From positions 15,826,441 to 15,890,440 of the forward strand of contig JAJEKV010000011.1 in the NCBI GenBank assembly GCA_021234155.1: a stretch of DNA of 64,000 nt. The letters are read 5' to 3'. Position numbers and translations under genes: made by a program. Under the pieces are notes generated by a model, which saw only the letters and a program-made list of their open reading frames with translations, was not told where the DNA came from and made no database searches. Source of the DNA: Isoetes taiwanensis. Lineage: Eukaryota; Streptophyta; Lycopodiopsida; Isoetales; Isoetaceae. Positions 35,787 through 48,629 of this stretch are shown here, piece by piece (the stretch's first letter is position 1; each line of letters opens with the position of its first letter).

Positions 35787-36276
35787 ATAGTGTGTATGGA
35801 GCTTAGATAACATTGTGATATTCACTATTGTGGAAGCGATATTATGGAAGCGTTGTTCTTCCTAATCAATGTCTATAAGCTACTCGTGACAAATTTAACA
35901 AGAGTGAGATGCATGATGCTTTTGTTTTCTAAGGGTACTTCCTTATGCACTTGATATAAATTGGAAATTTTGATCTACTAATCTACTTCTACTTTGTTAA
36001 TTTGGAAGTTTCCGGCATGGCCGAAAATATTTTTGGTTTCCTAAGATTGTTGATAGTTTGGTTGCCGGAAAATATTTCCGTTCTTTCAAAAATCGAGATC
36101 ATTTTCTTTGTGTTATTATTTCGACCAAGGGTTTCTTATTTGTGTGGAGTTTTCCCAATCTTTCCTTTTCTGGATCTTCTTATCGGATTGCAAGTGTCGA
36201 GTAAATGATGCATGCCAGGTTATGCGCTTCTAGCAGATTTGGGAAGCGTTACATGGGCATGGAAAAGGAAAGCCAG
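35787..36276. other. No recognised gene (end of unit 1)
   Basis: AT-rich. A 68-codon hydrophobic frame at 36002-36208 is conserved in unit 2, as expected from duplication, and has no motif. Confidence 0.45.
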
Positions 36277-36950
36277 ATTCATGTGAAGCAATACATTCCT
36301 TAAGCTCTTTATTGTCCAACTACAACTGTTGGCATACCTGAACAAGCTGCTGGACCTGCTGTAATAAAGTCAAAACATCCTCCATAGATATAAAATCACC
36401 AAATATGAGCAAAAAAAAATGCTTAGGATCAGAGCAGGCAAGAACCGGTAAGGGATTCCGGTTCCAACTGTCATGAACCTACGTGAAAACAAGGAAAATA
36501 CGTGGAGAATACGCAAGAAATATGCCAAGATCGGCAAAGAATCTGATATATGAACAGGAATCAAGAATACAATGGCCTGAAGGCAAGCAGGAACATGAGA
36601 CAGATGCCTAGAAGGCTCAAGACTGGCGTTGAACCAGAATGGTTCGACAAGGAGGTGCCTCCTTATATATCTAGGCCAACAGTCAGGATCGCGCCACTCC
36701 AAAGGATGAGATCGCGCCAAGTGTCGCGCATGCATTTAGGTTCTAAAATATTCTAGAACCTCCTGAAGATAGTCCCACATATGAGGAAGACATGAAGGAA
36801 TGTCTTCAACAAATATTGGTAGCGCACTTGGCAAGGGTGTGTGACTAGGTTGCGAGTCTAAACCTGTCTTGTGCAACTACCCTTTTGCATCCGTGTGACG
36901 ACTATCTTTTGTACATACGAGTATAATGTTCGTATGATACAAATATCCGT

Positions 36951-37377
36951 ATGGTCGTCACAATTAATGGCCTTACAGAAAACACAAACAAGTTGCTGAT
37001 CTACATTCTCAAGAAAATTTGTGATGCTTCTCGAAAAGATTGGCAGAAAAACTCCCTACAATTTTATGGGCTTACAACACTACTTACAAAATTGCTATTG
37101 GCCAAATCCCTTTCAAGCTTGTTTATTGTCAAGTGGCTTTGATTCCCTTTGGATACATACTACCGACATTGAGATTTCAATTGGTTACTACTCCTAATCC
37201 CCCATCTGCTTTGCAATAACACGTCTATCAACTCCAATAACTTGATGAAACTCGAAGGGATGCTTATCTTCGAGCCCTAACTAGTCAACCGCTAAGAAAA
37301 TCCTTGCATGACCACAAGATCAAAATGAAAGAATTCAACCAAGGAGATCTAGTCCTACTTTATGATTCCTACTTAAA
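36951..37377 (+). pseudogene. Ty3/gypsy integrase remnant (unit 2)
   Basis: Same content as the unit 1 remnant at 24577-25003. Just upstream, at about 36896, unit 2 reads GTGTGACGACTATC where unit 1 has GTGTGGATTTTATC. Confidence 0.75.
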
Positions 37378-37387
37378 GGCTTTAAGT

Positions 37388-37988
37388 CCAGCAATGCTCT
37401 ACAAGCTTCCCCAAAGTTGCCATTGAAGCATTGAATGCGAGCCAGAAATGCCAGAGCATAAAATACATACTCTTGACTCTCTATTGCTAGGGCATTGTGT
37501 TTTAATTTTTTGGCAAAATTCTATTGCCTTCGTAAGATTGTCTCGCTCTTAAATCTTGTGGTTGCAAGCTCAAGAATGATAGAAAACTTAAGAAAATTAT
37601 TGTTAGCCGGATCCAAGCTCTTTTCTACCCAGGAAATTCCTGTCTCAAGCTTACCACTAAATTCTATAAGTAATTTGCCAAGCCAAAAGGCTGCAAGAGC
37701 TTGTGGATCATCATCCTTGACCTCAGCTTCCACACATATCTGCAGAAGACACTCGTATATTTGCTGAGGTTGTAGTTTTCGTGGTTTCCATTGCTCTAGA
37801 TACATGATTCCAAAAAAGATATGGTAACCCAAAAAATTGCAGAAGGAGACAGTATTTTGGTCATTGTTTCTAAATGCCACGTTTCTAGCTCGCAACAATT
37901 TGACGAGGCCTTCCGCATACTGCCCATTTTCTTGCATACACACAGCTTCATACAGAGGATACAATTCGTGGTGCTCAAACTTATCCAT
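37388..37988 (-). pseudogene. TPR-like helical-repeat frame, frameshifted (unit 2)
   Basis: Matches the unit 1 frame from its ATG through the ILELAT segment. It is then broken at about 37540-37565, where TCTGCTCTTAAATACTGTG of unit 1 became TCTCGCTCTTAAATCTTGTG. The break sits at CTG positions, the context of most unit differences, so it may not be real. Confidence 0.65.
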
Positions 37989-39654
37989 CTTTGGTTGCGT
38001 TTATTGCATTGTGTTGTCCCTTTGTTTATTTATGATTGAATAAAACGAAACTGTAATAAAATGAACGCTGACTTAGAAGCCAAGGCACGAATGGAAAGTC
38101 CAAATTGCATGATATCGATCCTCGGTGACCTATTGACTTTTGAAAGAAAGTATTAGTATATCCAACGTCTATTGACTCTCTTTGCCAAAACAAAAAATGT
38201 GCTACTATTATGACAGTAAGCTTTTGAATCACCAACAAGGGCACGAAGTAAGCTTTGCATTTCTTCTGGCTATGGCAGATACGAAGAAACATAAACCCTG
38301 CAGACAGCAAAAAGTTTTTAAGAAAGACTCTGAGAAGCGATTTCTACTCAGCCATTTGAACTAGCTGCGACCCAGCTGTTGTGCGACCCAGCTGTTCGCC
38401 GCTTTTGCGGAACCGGAGCTCAAATGGCAGCCAAAAAACTAGACTTGCCACAACACCTGTGCCAAAAACCTAGACTTGCCACACAACACATGCTCTGCCA
38501 GACGCCGAGGCGGTACCGAATCGAGAGAATCCTTGGCAAGTTTGGGTCTGAAGGATGCCGGATTAGAGAATCTTTGAGCATTTGGGTCCGACGGATGCAA
38601 AGGAAGTCCATGAGACTTTTAAAAATAAACCTTCAACTTGCACCTAATAAAAACGTAAAAAATAGGTTGGGCCACTTTCTCGCTCTATCCGCCTATGTAT
38701 GTTCCGCCACTTGGCGGATATTCTTTTCAAGAATCACTCGATTCTTAAACTTAAATTTTCGAAATCACTCATTCAAGCATTTTTTTTAAGCGTGTATTTC
38801 TTGGCATTAAAAAATTTCTCCATCAACGATATTCATCAAACTCATGGATAGATTCACAAAGAGAGATTCACACGAGAGATTGATAAAATCATAACACTTT
38901 TGCAATTCATAAAACTATCAGAAAATTACATAATCACAAGAGAGATCCTTCTGCTTTCTTATCCAAGCTTCGGAAGTCCAAAACTCCCTGATATTTTTCA
39001 TATTTCAGCTTCATAATCCAAAAGCCCTCTCATTATCGAAGTACAATTGACTGATATACACAAATTAAACATATGCAGCCATTTAGGAACAAGAGAATGC
39101 TGAATAAGAAACAGAGCTCGAAGTTGAGATATCAGAAAGAACCGCCGCAGCCGCACGTACCATAAGTCATAAGCTTGCGTTCAAGAGACCTGGCCGCCAT
39201 ACCATAAGCTTGCTTTGCTCCAAGAAACTCGTCCACACCCATAACCTAGCTCCAAGAACTCATCCACAGCACCAAGAAAGTCGTCCTAGCACTTTAGAAC
39301 CCTGTTATGTCAAAAATCAAAACAATAGAGGCAAAAATAGAAAGAAAGCATAAAAAATCGACTACTTGCCATAAAAACATGAAAAATCAGAGGCATTGCA
39401 CCTAGCTCCAAGAAACTCAAGAACAGTGTTATCAACTTAAAATGCTCAGAAAACCACGAAAAAGAGTGGCGCTCCACTTGGAAACTAAATCGCCAAAATG
39501 CCACGGCCAAGCCACCTCCGTGAGGACGTAAGAAATAGGCCGATCGCTTCTAGCCAAGCTCTGACGCCACACGCGGACGCCATAGCTGAAGTCTTCACCG
39601 AACGTAGAGAAATAAATGAACAAGAGCGTAAAGTGGCCCACCCATATTTTTACA
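37989..39654. other. Upstream of the TPR-like frame; no recognised gene (unit 2)
   Basis: Counterpart of 25611-27283. A denser patch of differences from unit 1 lies at 38490-38830. One 136-codon frame there (38379-38789) is absent from unit 1 and has no motif. Confidence 0.45.
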
Positions 39655-39745
39655 TCAATGTCACGCACGTCGGGATTCCGCCGCCAAAATTGGCCTCCGC
39701 GCATCCACGCGTCGGTTTAGGCCGGAATCCCCTCCATGCGGACAT
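39655..39745. repeat. Short foldback element, left arm damaged (unit 2)
   Basis: The right arm GGCCGGAATCCCC is intact. The left arm reads CGGGATTCCGCCGCC instead of GGGGATTCCGGCC. Confidence 0.6.
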
Positions 39746-40013
39746 TCCTGTATACAGAAACAGAAAGAAAAAACATCAAGCACCTTCCCAACCTTTAAAA
39801 AAAGGGAAAGTTCTAAAAATGCCCTTGTATTTGGTAATAATTGTGAAAATGCCCTTGTATTTTGCGTAATTATCAAAATGCCCCCAATTTTCTTGTTGTA
39901 GAAAGATAGCGAATGATATGCTACTCTCTATCCTGTCCTTTTGCCTCATTGATTTGGTGCATGTTCTTTTGCCTTGAGTTCGTGCATGTTTTCTACTTTA
40001 ATGGGAGAAATGT

Positions 40014-40689
40014 CATCGATTCGCTGTAGCGAATCGGATTCTTGACGAGACGAGCATGCATGCATTGCATCGCGTCGCGATGCATGCATCGCATGCATTT
40101 TAGGCCGCTCATTAGGTTGGGGATCGCTACTTATTGCGTAGTTCTTCATCGACGTTTCATCGGCTTTCTCATCTCGCCAGTATCCATAGCTCCCACCCTT
40201 CCCCCTTAAAATTGTTATTTGTATGTTCATAATTGTTTTAATTGTCGCGGCACGCGGGACCAGCCCCCTCGCTTTTCGAGGTGTAAATGTTTTTTGTCGC
40301 GTGGCACGCTGTGGACCAGCCCCGACCGAGGTTTTTCTCTATTGGTTTTCCATTGGTGATGTGCGTCCAGTGGTGATGCGCGACTTCGTATTCTCTACGT
40401 GGAGCGGGGTTTTTGTGGGAACGTTTAGCAGCCCTGCGTTGTCCAAGCCCTTTGCCAAGATTTTATCGCTAGGGTTTTCCTCGAAAACCCGAAAGGGCGG
40501 GTTTTTTAATCCCACAATAAGCTCTTGGCGGTACACTAGCCAACATCTCGTAGCACACAATTTTATTTGGGGTCCGTGTTATAACCGATATTCCTTATGT
40601 TTTTCATTTTTGGGTAGCCTCAATGTGCAGCCTACCCACCCTATACCATTGTAGAAAAAAAAATGAGATGAATGAAAAGCCTATCTATC
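40014..40689 (+). mobile_element. Hairpin-headed retroelement (unit 2)
   Basis: Duplicate of 27635-28336 with about 26 bp net loss. The head stem persists (GATTCGC-TGTA-GCGAATC). The terminal stem GGGTAGC...GCTACCC is disrupted (GGGTAGCCTCAATGTGCAGC). Confidence 0.7.
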
Positions 40690-40782
40690 TTGGTTTCATG
40701 CGAAGTGCAAGAAGAATAACATCTTATTGATCCGTTAGCAAATCGATACATATCAAAAGATATTCAGAGATTTCTATCGATT

Positions 40783-41436
40783 TTCATGCTTTTAGAAAGA
40801 AAATCATAGGAGTTTTGCATGTTTTACATGTTTTTACGTATGTTTGCTTTTTTTTTTTTGGGGCGAAGGGCCCAAAATTTTTTAGTATAACAACCAACAC
40901 ATAACTACCATTAACATTAATTAACACAACCATTGGGTCCAACACATTTAAATTAAAATCCCCTTAGACCCCCTTTGGTTTGGGTGCATATTCACACCTG
41001 GGGTGACTCGGCAACGAGAGCGTTGGATAGGCATATTCACCCCTTATTCCTTAATCTACACCGCACGTAAAGTTCCTCGTTTGTGGGGGTATGCAAGTAC
41101 AAAATTTACTATCTTGTATAACAAGATTTGCAAAATACTATAAGATTTGAACCAAAATACTATATGGTGTTGATTTTGTACGCGTAAAATATAATTATAG
41201 GGGCTCTCGCCGCCCTCACGCCACCCCCTGTGAATATGCACCCAAACCAAAGGGGTCTAAGGGGATTTTAATTTAAATGTGTTGGACCCAATGGTTGTGT
41301 TAATTAATGTTAATGGTAGTTATGTGTTGGTTGTTATACTAAAAAATTTTGGCCCTTCGGCCCTAAAAAAAGCAAACATAATGAAAAACATGTAAAACAT
41401 GCAAAACTCCTATGATTTTCTTTCTAAAAGCATGAA
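40783..41436. mobile_element. Long-TIR foldback MITE A (unit 2)
   Basis: Duplicate of 28431-29085. The inner motif reads GGGTGACTCGGCAACGAGAG, whereas unit 1 and the independent copies at 1 and 2342 all read GTGACTCCGGGCAACGAGAG. Confidence 0.8.
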
Positions 41437-43689
41437 ATAATCTGTGCCTTTCCACATACAAATCCTTGTGATATAAAATATCAATTTCATTGTGTTGATT
41501 AATATTATACCAATACCAATATTAATACATGAGGTAGCTAGATATCAGCGGTTGTCCAAAGATACTTCACTTTCAAGGGTTGAATACTATTTCATTAGGC
41601 ATAACATGGAACCAGCCATGAACACCAACAAGATAGGGGATTACCCCTAAGATAGGAAGGGTAGTCGTCTTCTTATGCTACATGCTTTGTTATTACGAGT
41701 AGCCCACCAATGCAATTCACAATGCCTTGGCGTTGGTCACAACGAACTCAACTAAACACTTTGAAATTAACAAACTGAAAAAGCCCTAACTGCAAAAAGA
41801 CTCACCAAAGGAAACAATGAGACAAGGCAGTCTCTTGCTTTCAAGTCTCGCACGGAAAGGAACACAACATTTTCTCGGCCAATAATCATAAACAAATGAG
41901 GCCCCCCTCCTTCCGCCTCAGTGATTACAGTTAACCAAGAGCAGTAAGAGGCTTAAGAACAAAGAAAGAAACCTCTTCCCTTCCCCCATCATGGAACATA
42001 ATAGGGTCAACAAAAATTGACTTTCCAGTTTTATAGCAGGATACATCAGCCCTCCAAAACAACGGTTCAACATAAGTTGGTCTTCTAAAGTCTACTACAG
42101 AAGCAATTAAAAGGTGTAGCTTTCTAGTTTTTCTTTCCCTTTGCTCTGAACTTACTTCCATGATTCCGCCGCCCCTCCCGCATTGTTCTCTGCGGTTCCC
42201 CACTTAACTAGTTATCCCTCCAATTGCTGCAGGCTTCCACACCGATTCAAGAGGCTCTAACCAATATTAAATTCTTTCTTCTAGACACCAAAGCATTTTT
42301 GGGTACTTTTTTAAGGCATGGTTCTCCTTGCATAAGCATTGTATAAAGAAGTCAAGATGGATGCTCCCTCTGTCAACGCCAACACATGACTAGTTCCTAT
42401 TCAAATGGTCGTGTTTAAGCAATTCAGGTAGCATGTGCAAGTGCATCTATTTAAATCTTCATCAAATACTAACGCCAATCGACATGCCTCAAATCCTTGC
42501 CTAAAGGGATTTCCTCCAATGCAGACAATGCTTCAAATGGGAAAAACACCAACATATGTAGGCTATGCCTTAGAATAGCTGGTTCAATGTTACAATGCCT
42601 CAACTATACATATATTGGAAATGTAATGTAATGTATTTCTCACAAATCACAGACCCTCAGTCCATAGGCTGCAAAACATCAAATAAATCCGAACAATCCG
42701 TAAATTCATGCATTCCATCTTTCACAATTGCATGTCCACAAAGATGAACACCAATGAACAACACTCAAATCCCCTAATGCAAAAACATCTACCGTTGTCT
42801 TAGGAAATGAATGCAAATCGATAGCCCCTCGCCAGATTTATACGGTCTGAGATGAATATTCTGCGGAGTCTAATGACTGATTGGGCTTCCCCCTAACAGC
42901 AGTTGCAAAGGTAAATTTTACATGGCAATTGAGCCTACCTGTATCTCTGAATGCTTGGGCTTTGTTTCTGCTTTCTCTCGAAGGAACACAACCCATTATT
43001 CTGCTCGCATGGTTTTTGTCAAGCAAATACAGAGATACAGAGATGAATAAAAAAAGAGGTACTCTGAACTCCAGCTCTGGCGAAGAAGACTCGCCTTTGG
43101 TAGTGCTTTAGGGCAGGAAAAAGTAAAGGGTCAGAGACAGAAACAATGAGTTTAGTTTATCCAAACTCTGCATATGCCTTCCCACGCCATACCTCTTCAA
43201 ACCCGTTCATTTTTTTCCGTTCTGCGCTTCCTACCCGCTAGTCAAACCAACAGTCCTTTTTGATCCACCCCCAAATCGCAATGTTGGAAGTTTCCAGCTT
43301 AGGGCATTCTTCCCCCTTGATTCCCAAGTGGGTTTGCCAGGATGATGCTGTAAAGGGCTTGGTTCACAGAGATGAAAAAAGGAAAATAGCTCCATCGTTC
43401 AAAACACAAAAGCAGGAGGAAGGACTTTCATGGATTGGCAAGCATCTGCTTCAAGCACTCAGGTAGCTCTCTGCTGGAACCGGTTAAGCGCTGCCCAAAT
43501 CCGATGCTGCTTGAATCCGACCCACATAACCACGCCCTTACAGCAAAAAACCCTAAAATGAGCTGCTCGAGCTTTGCATGTCGAGCAAAAAAAAATATAA
43601 TACGAAAAATAAAACTTAACTGAAAAATACTACATATATGGGTCTACACCATTGAAAAGAGGCATTAAAATTAATTCAAGCGTATGCAA
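41437..43689. other. No recognised gene (unit 2)
   Basis: Counterpart of 29086-31333. Its frames differ from unit 1 through scattered indels, which argues against conserved coding. Confidence 0.4.
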
Positions 43690-43818
43690 ATACAATGGGC
43701 ACTCTAGATGTACTAATTAGTAGGCCTTGTGTAATACGCCCATCAAATCATATAAAAACCATTGGAAAAACCGTACAAAAATACAAAAAAAACCCCCTGT
43801 TATTATGCTACATATTCC
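43690..43818 (+). repeat. Module B copy (unit 2)
   Basis: Duplicate of 31334-31470. Confidence 0.7.
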
Positions 43819-44482
43819 AACTCCTTTGTTGAATACATCTTTACATCTATTGGTTTCTTGGCTTATTAAATCAAAAATTAGATCCATCGCTTGAAGTTGC
43901 TGTCGATTGTGTTATGCTTTTTTGCTGAGAACAATTTGCCTGTTCCTGTCTCTAAAATTGATGCATGCATGATGTTTTGCATTGTATCTGCTGGAAATGG
44001 TCAAAACGTAAACAGCTTGGGACGTTAGAAATGGGATGCGAGGCAAATGTTGGGCGATTTTGGTCGGTGTTAGAGCTCCAGCTCCACCCGGCCCTACTCC
44101 ACAGATTCTATCAGGTAATCCTAATGTTGTTGCAGTAAACATGGCATATAATGTTATTGCTGTAAACAGATCCTTTACAGATCATGACAGAAATTGGCAC
44201 ATGTTTTGCATTTTTTGTTGTCAGTCCAGATTGAAGGATCAGATGACAACATAAGTGCAGAAAGCTCTTTAGTTGCATCAACATCCTAGAAATTGCAGCA
44301 AAGAGGGCCTCAAATATCTTTACACGGGACAAATTCGAAAACGTTAGGCTTAGGGACACCGTCAATTTCTCTTCTCATTTTTTCTTGGACGTAGAGCTTT
44401 TGCCAGTGGAATGCTCCTGCATGCTTTGTCCATATAAGCATGCTTTATTTGCTATGTTTGTATAGGCTGATGTAAACTCTGC

Positions 44483-45433
44483 ATGCCAGTTCAAACCATG
44501 ACCCATACACTGCCATTTTATTACCATGCAGACTACCAGAAGGAGCACCTTTTATCTGTTTCAATTATGGTGCAAGGCACTTTCATTTTGAATGATGTTT
44601 GCATGCCTTTACAGAATGTTGAAGGTAATCAAACCTATGCATTTATGGATTGTTCTCGATCTTATGGGTTGGGGATCTTCATACATTATCTAGATCCAAC
44701 TATGATGAGGTCTTTGAGCCAGGTAATACCATGTTAGAACCATGCCAAACTTTTTAATGGATCTTATAAAATGTTGATGGTTTGCAAATTTTGATCTCAC
44801 CTTATATATGCTCAATTATTAGCTATTTTTCTCAATGAATGCTTCCCATCACCTTTATAAGCGATGCGAAAGGAAGATCATATCAAATCTTCTAAAATCA
44901 GTGGTAACACATCTTGTAAAGGTTGATCAGGTAATGCATAGATGCTTATATTGCTTTCAATATTGTATTTCATTTTCTTATCTTTTCTTTCTTGCAAGCA
45001 CTATTTAATATTTTCTAGGGGCATGGCAATTTTTGCTTCAAAGACTTCTATTAAGGGCTGGGTTTACTGAAATGCACATTTTGAGCAAAAGTTGGCCATT
45101 ATGCTTATTTGGTCAAACCTTGCATGTTGATTTTTGGCTCTTAAAAGCATTCTATTCTAATGACATTTGGGTGCTTTTTTTTTTTAATTCTGATTAAGAA
45201 ATTGTCGTAATATTGGACCAACCAAATTTTGGCAAATTAACATGCCTCCACTTTCACATATGGTCAAAGGTGAGATTTCTTTTATTGCATGAGTTGCACT
45301 CAGTGTTCTCTTTATTTTTCCTTTTAATCTTTCCAATTGTGCAATTGCAGGGCCTGAAATCTGGATGTATTATTTGCCATCAAGAGCAGCCACAGTTGCA
45401 ATTAAGTTCACTATGGATACTGCAAGTACAAAG
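44483..45433 (+). pseudogene. Orphan exons (unit 2), acceptor altered
   Basis: Exons equivalent to unit 1 lie at 45193-45269 and 45351-45433, with identical coding content. The acceptor before the first reads TTTTTAATTCTG instead of GTTACGTTACAG, so it lacks the AG. The second acceptor and both donors are intact. Confidence 0.45.
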
Positions 45434-46984
45434 GTAGGGAATTGGAAACTATTATAATTCATGATACTTGCTCAGGTGTTGATTCCATAAGCCATTTTTA
45501 TAGATCCAACCAGCAAAGTTTGCTATGGTGGTAGAAAGTATTGAACAAAAGATGGGTCAAATGATGTGCTCCTTACAGAATGGGGAGGAATGCCTAGCAT
45601 GTGGGAGCTAAATTGAGATTTAATCTGCTTCTCTAAAGTCTACAGTTACAGGCTCTTATACAAGCAAGCTAAACCAGGCATAATTTCTCAGTTTGAAAAA
45701 AGGGGCAGCATGTGCAGAGTCATCACATCTACTGATTCTTACCACTGGTACTGTATGCATATACACAATAATAAACCACCAGCAAGTTAGGTCTCTCAAG
45801 ATATTTTCTTCACATACAACGTGCAGAATTATGATTATTGGCAGCCAATTGAGAGTTCCTACATAATAGTCCGGGAAGTTAATTTTTTGTCTACACATTG
45901 GTCTACAAAAGAAGAAATTCATTTCATTTGCTTTTTTGACCTGCCATTAAATCATAGCGTAAATGTAACCGGCTAGAAATTGTCACTGGTTCAAAACAAA
46001 GCTTTGTTTTTAACAAATATTACATGGGATATATATACTAAAAAAAACATCCCATATTAAAAAAAGACCATCCCATCTATTAGCAAGAGGCATGACCACA
46101 TCCTTTAAATTTTATTTGTCCACACAATTAATAACATCTAAGTATTTAAAAAGGTAGCTCTAATTAAATGTTCCAAGTACTTTTAAAGGTGGCTAAAGAT
46201 GAAGGTGTAACACACATTTAAAGGTGGCTAAAGATGAAGGTGTAGCACACAATGAACAAGCTGCCTAAGATCACATTAATTAATGCAATAAGTGCAACGC
46301 CTATAAAGGGTTACATGGTGTGGTTCGCTCCATAGGCACAACAAATCCACATTCATATAAAGCAGCTCGAGAGAGTGATTAAATAAGATTTAGGAAACAA
46401 CCTCAACAATTCATAGAAATGGCCACTTGCATTGTTCCCAAAATGATGCAAGGGCCCAGAAGTTACTCCACACAAATGCACAAAGTTCCAGCATTACAGG
46501 TTCCCAAGTTATGTCCAGCAACGCTGGGCATCGTTGTTTTTTTGCATTAGAAAGTGCTAGATGAGAATTTCACGTCCGGTTTATTACCATGAAAACCTTT
46601 TAAACGGCACTTAACCTCCAAGCGGTTGGATTGGTCATGCCAAATTCGACAATGTTAGCCATGCCGAATATTGGTCATGCCAAATCCGTTATTTAGCTTG
46701 TTAGGGCTGTCCAAAATCTTCCAAACAAGTAGGCGCCATAGCCATTTGCCCTATCTACATATGCGACTTCATATGCTCGTTAACCTAAAAGAAGAATAGC
46801 TTCGACTAGATGCCGTTTGTCACCAAGGCCTTAGACCAGAACAAATTTTTAACCTCTACTCTTGTTATTTCCCATTAACCATTAGGGCCAATATTTCATA
46901 TATATTTTCCATGATGATATTGTCACATATATGGTCATCATTAAGTGCATGCCATAATCAATTCAATGCCATGTTGAATTTGTT

Positions 46985-48131
46985 GCATCCCCTTTTCTCA
47001 CGGGGGTGTTGCGGGCTTGGGATCATGTGCGTGTGCTCTTCCAGCTAGATTATGCCTCAGTTTATCACCACTCTTCTCCTTTCTTGTGGGTTTCTCTACC
47101 CCTGCCAAGACTTTTGCCTTTGGTCGCCACTGCATGCTCTGACGCTAGTTGTTGGAGGCGAGCCGGGCTGCGTGCTCACCTTGGAGGATTGGTATTGGGG
47201 TGGTCAGCTAGCTTCGTGGGAGTTCTTTCGAGCTCGCTTTCGCCTGAGGGGTAGTGACCAGGCTATCTGGGAATGAGTGGCAAGGAGTATTCCACTACAC
47301 ATACCTATAGTCCCTCAGGATGATGCGGTGGTGCAGGTTTGGAAGGTTCATCCGGATATTGTGTCTTCTTGTTTTGTGCGGTCTTGTTACCGGGTGCGGC
47401 TATTCATGACACTCGCCCCTTCGGGCAAGTGGTCTCTCGCAGCTTCCGTGTTCTCGATGGCGCCGGTTTGGGCGGGACATGGAGCTCACTTCAGGATCCC
47501 CACCGAAGGTTAGGGTGCTTCGTGGCGTGGTGCACCGGCCAGATCGTGGTGAATGCCCTTGTGAGTCGGGTTTAGGGCGGTGTGAGCCCTCTCGCCCTTG
47601 TTGTGGCCTTCATCGTGAGACCGTGGAGCATTATGCGGTTTTATGCCCTCACTTGCGGCTGCACCTCGATTGGGTCGGGGCTCGTTTCGTGAGATTGACT
47701 AGCCGCCAGCTTCTTTGCTTCATGTGTATCCTGGTGCTTGGCCGCTCTTGCGGCAGCAAGCCTTGCATCTGTCTGCGTGGCTTGGTTGGTGTGGCTGATT
47801 TGGAAGCGGCGGCGGTTGTGGATCTTCGAGGGGGATTCAAAGCGACTGCGGCCTCTCCTCGATTCCTCGACTCAGGTACAAGCTATTTCAAAGCTTTCTG
47901 GTGTTCCCGGGATTGGTAGAGCGGAAGTTTGCCATTTGGCGGGACTTCTTGGGTGTTGTAGATAGTGATGGTCGGTTTGTACAGCAGTAGAGTTGCAGTT
48001 TTTCTGTGAGTTTGTTGTGGAGTGTCGAGGTATCACTGTCTCTTTGGGGCAGTTCTCCTTCCTCCTCACTTGCTTTGTAACATTACCATTCTTTTAATAT
48101 ATTGATGACACAGTTCTTCAAAAAAAAAAAA
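46985..48131 (+). pseudogene. 5'-truncated LINE, frameshifted (unit 2)
   Basis: Duplicate of 34639-35778, with the same AATTTGTT at 46977-46984 and 48132-48139 and the same poly(A). The zf-RVT frame is broken in several places (47100-47180, 47390-47580, 47640-47860). Nearly all breaks fall at CAG/CTG/CG sites. Confidence 0.85.
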
Positions 48132-48629
48132 AATTTGTTATAGTGTGTATGGAGCTTAGATAACATTGTGATATTCACTATTGTGGAAGCGATATTATGG
48201 AAGCGTTGTTCTTCCTAATCAATGTCTATAAGCTACTCGTGACAAATTTAACAAGAGTGAGATGCATGATGCTTTTGTTTTCTAAGGGTACTTCCTTATG
48301 CACTTGATATAAATTGGAAATTTTGATCTACTAATCTACTTCTACTTTGTTAATTTGGAAGTTTCCGGCATGGCCGAAAATATTTTTGGTTTCCTAAGAT
48401 TGTTGATAGTTTGGTTGCCGGAAAATATTTCCGTTCTTTCAAAAATCGAGATCATTTTCTTTGTGTTATTATTTCGACCAAGGGTTTCTTATTTGTGTGG
48501 AGTTTTCCCAATCTTTCCTTTTCTGGATCTTCTTATCGGATTGCAAGTGTCGAGTAAATGATGCATGCCAGGTTATGCGCTTCTAGCAGATTTGGGAAGC
48601 GTTACATGGGCATGGAAAAGGAAAGCCAG

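Larger units (their letters stand above)
23901..36276. repeat. Tandem segment, unit 1 (12,376 bp)
   Basis: The first of two direct copies. It starts within the gypsy gag region (ATTCATGTGAAGCAATACAT) and ends at GAAAAGGAAAGCCAG. The two junctions share the trinucleotide CAG. Identity to unit 2 is nearly complete over long stretches, interrupted by clusters of small changes. Unit 1 keeps the longer reading frames and agrees with independent copies of the repeat families. Confidence 0.93.
36277..48629. repeat. Tandem segment, unit 2 (12,353 bp)
   Basis: The second direct copy. It has the same feature order as unit 1 but carries many clustered 1-3 bp changes, concentrated where unit 1 has CAG, CTG or CG (for example GTGCTGGC to GTGCGGC; CACTCTGCCC to CACTCGCC; TCTGCTC to TCTCGCTC). 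These shift frames and remove splice and palindrome positions. Confidence 0.93.
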
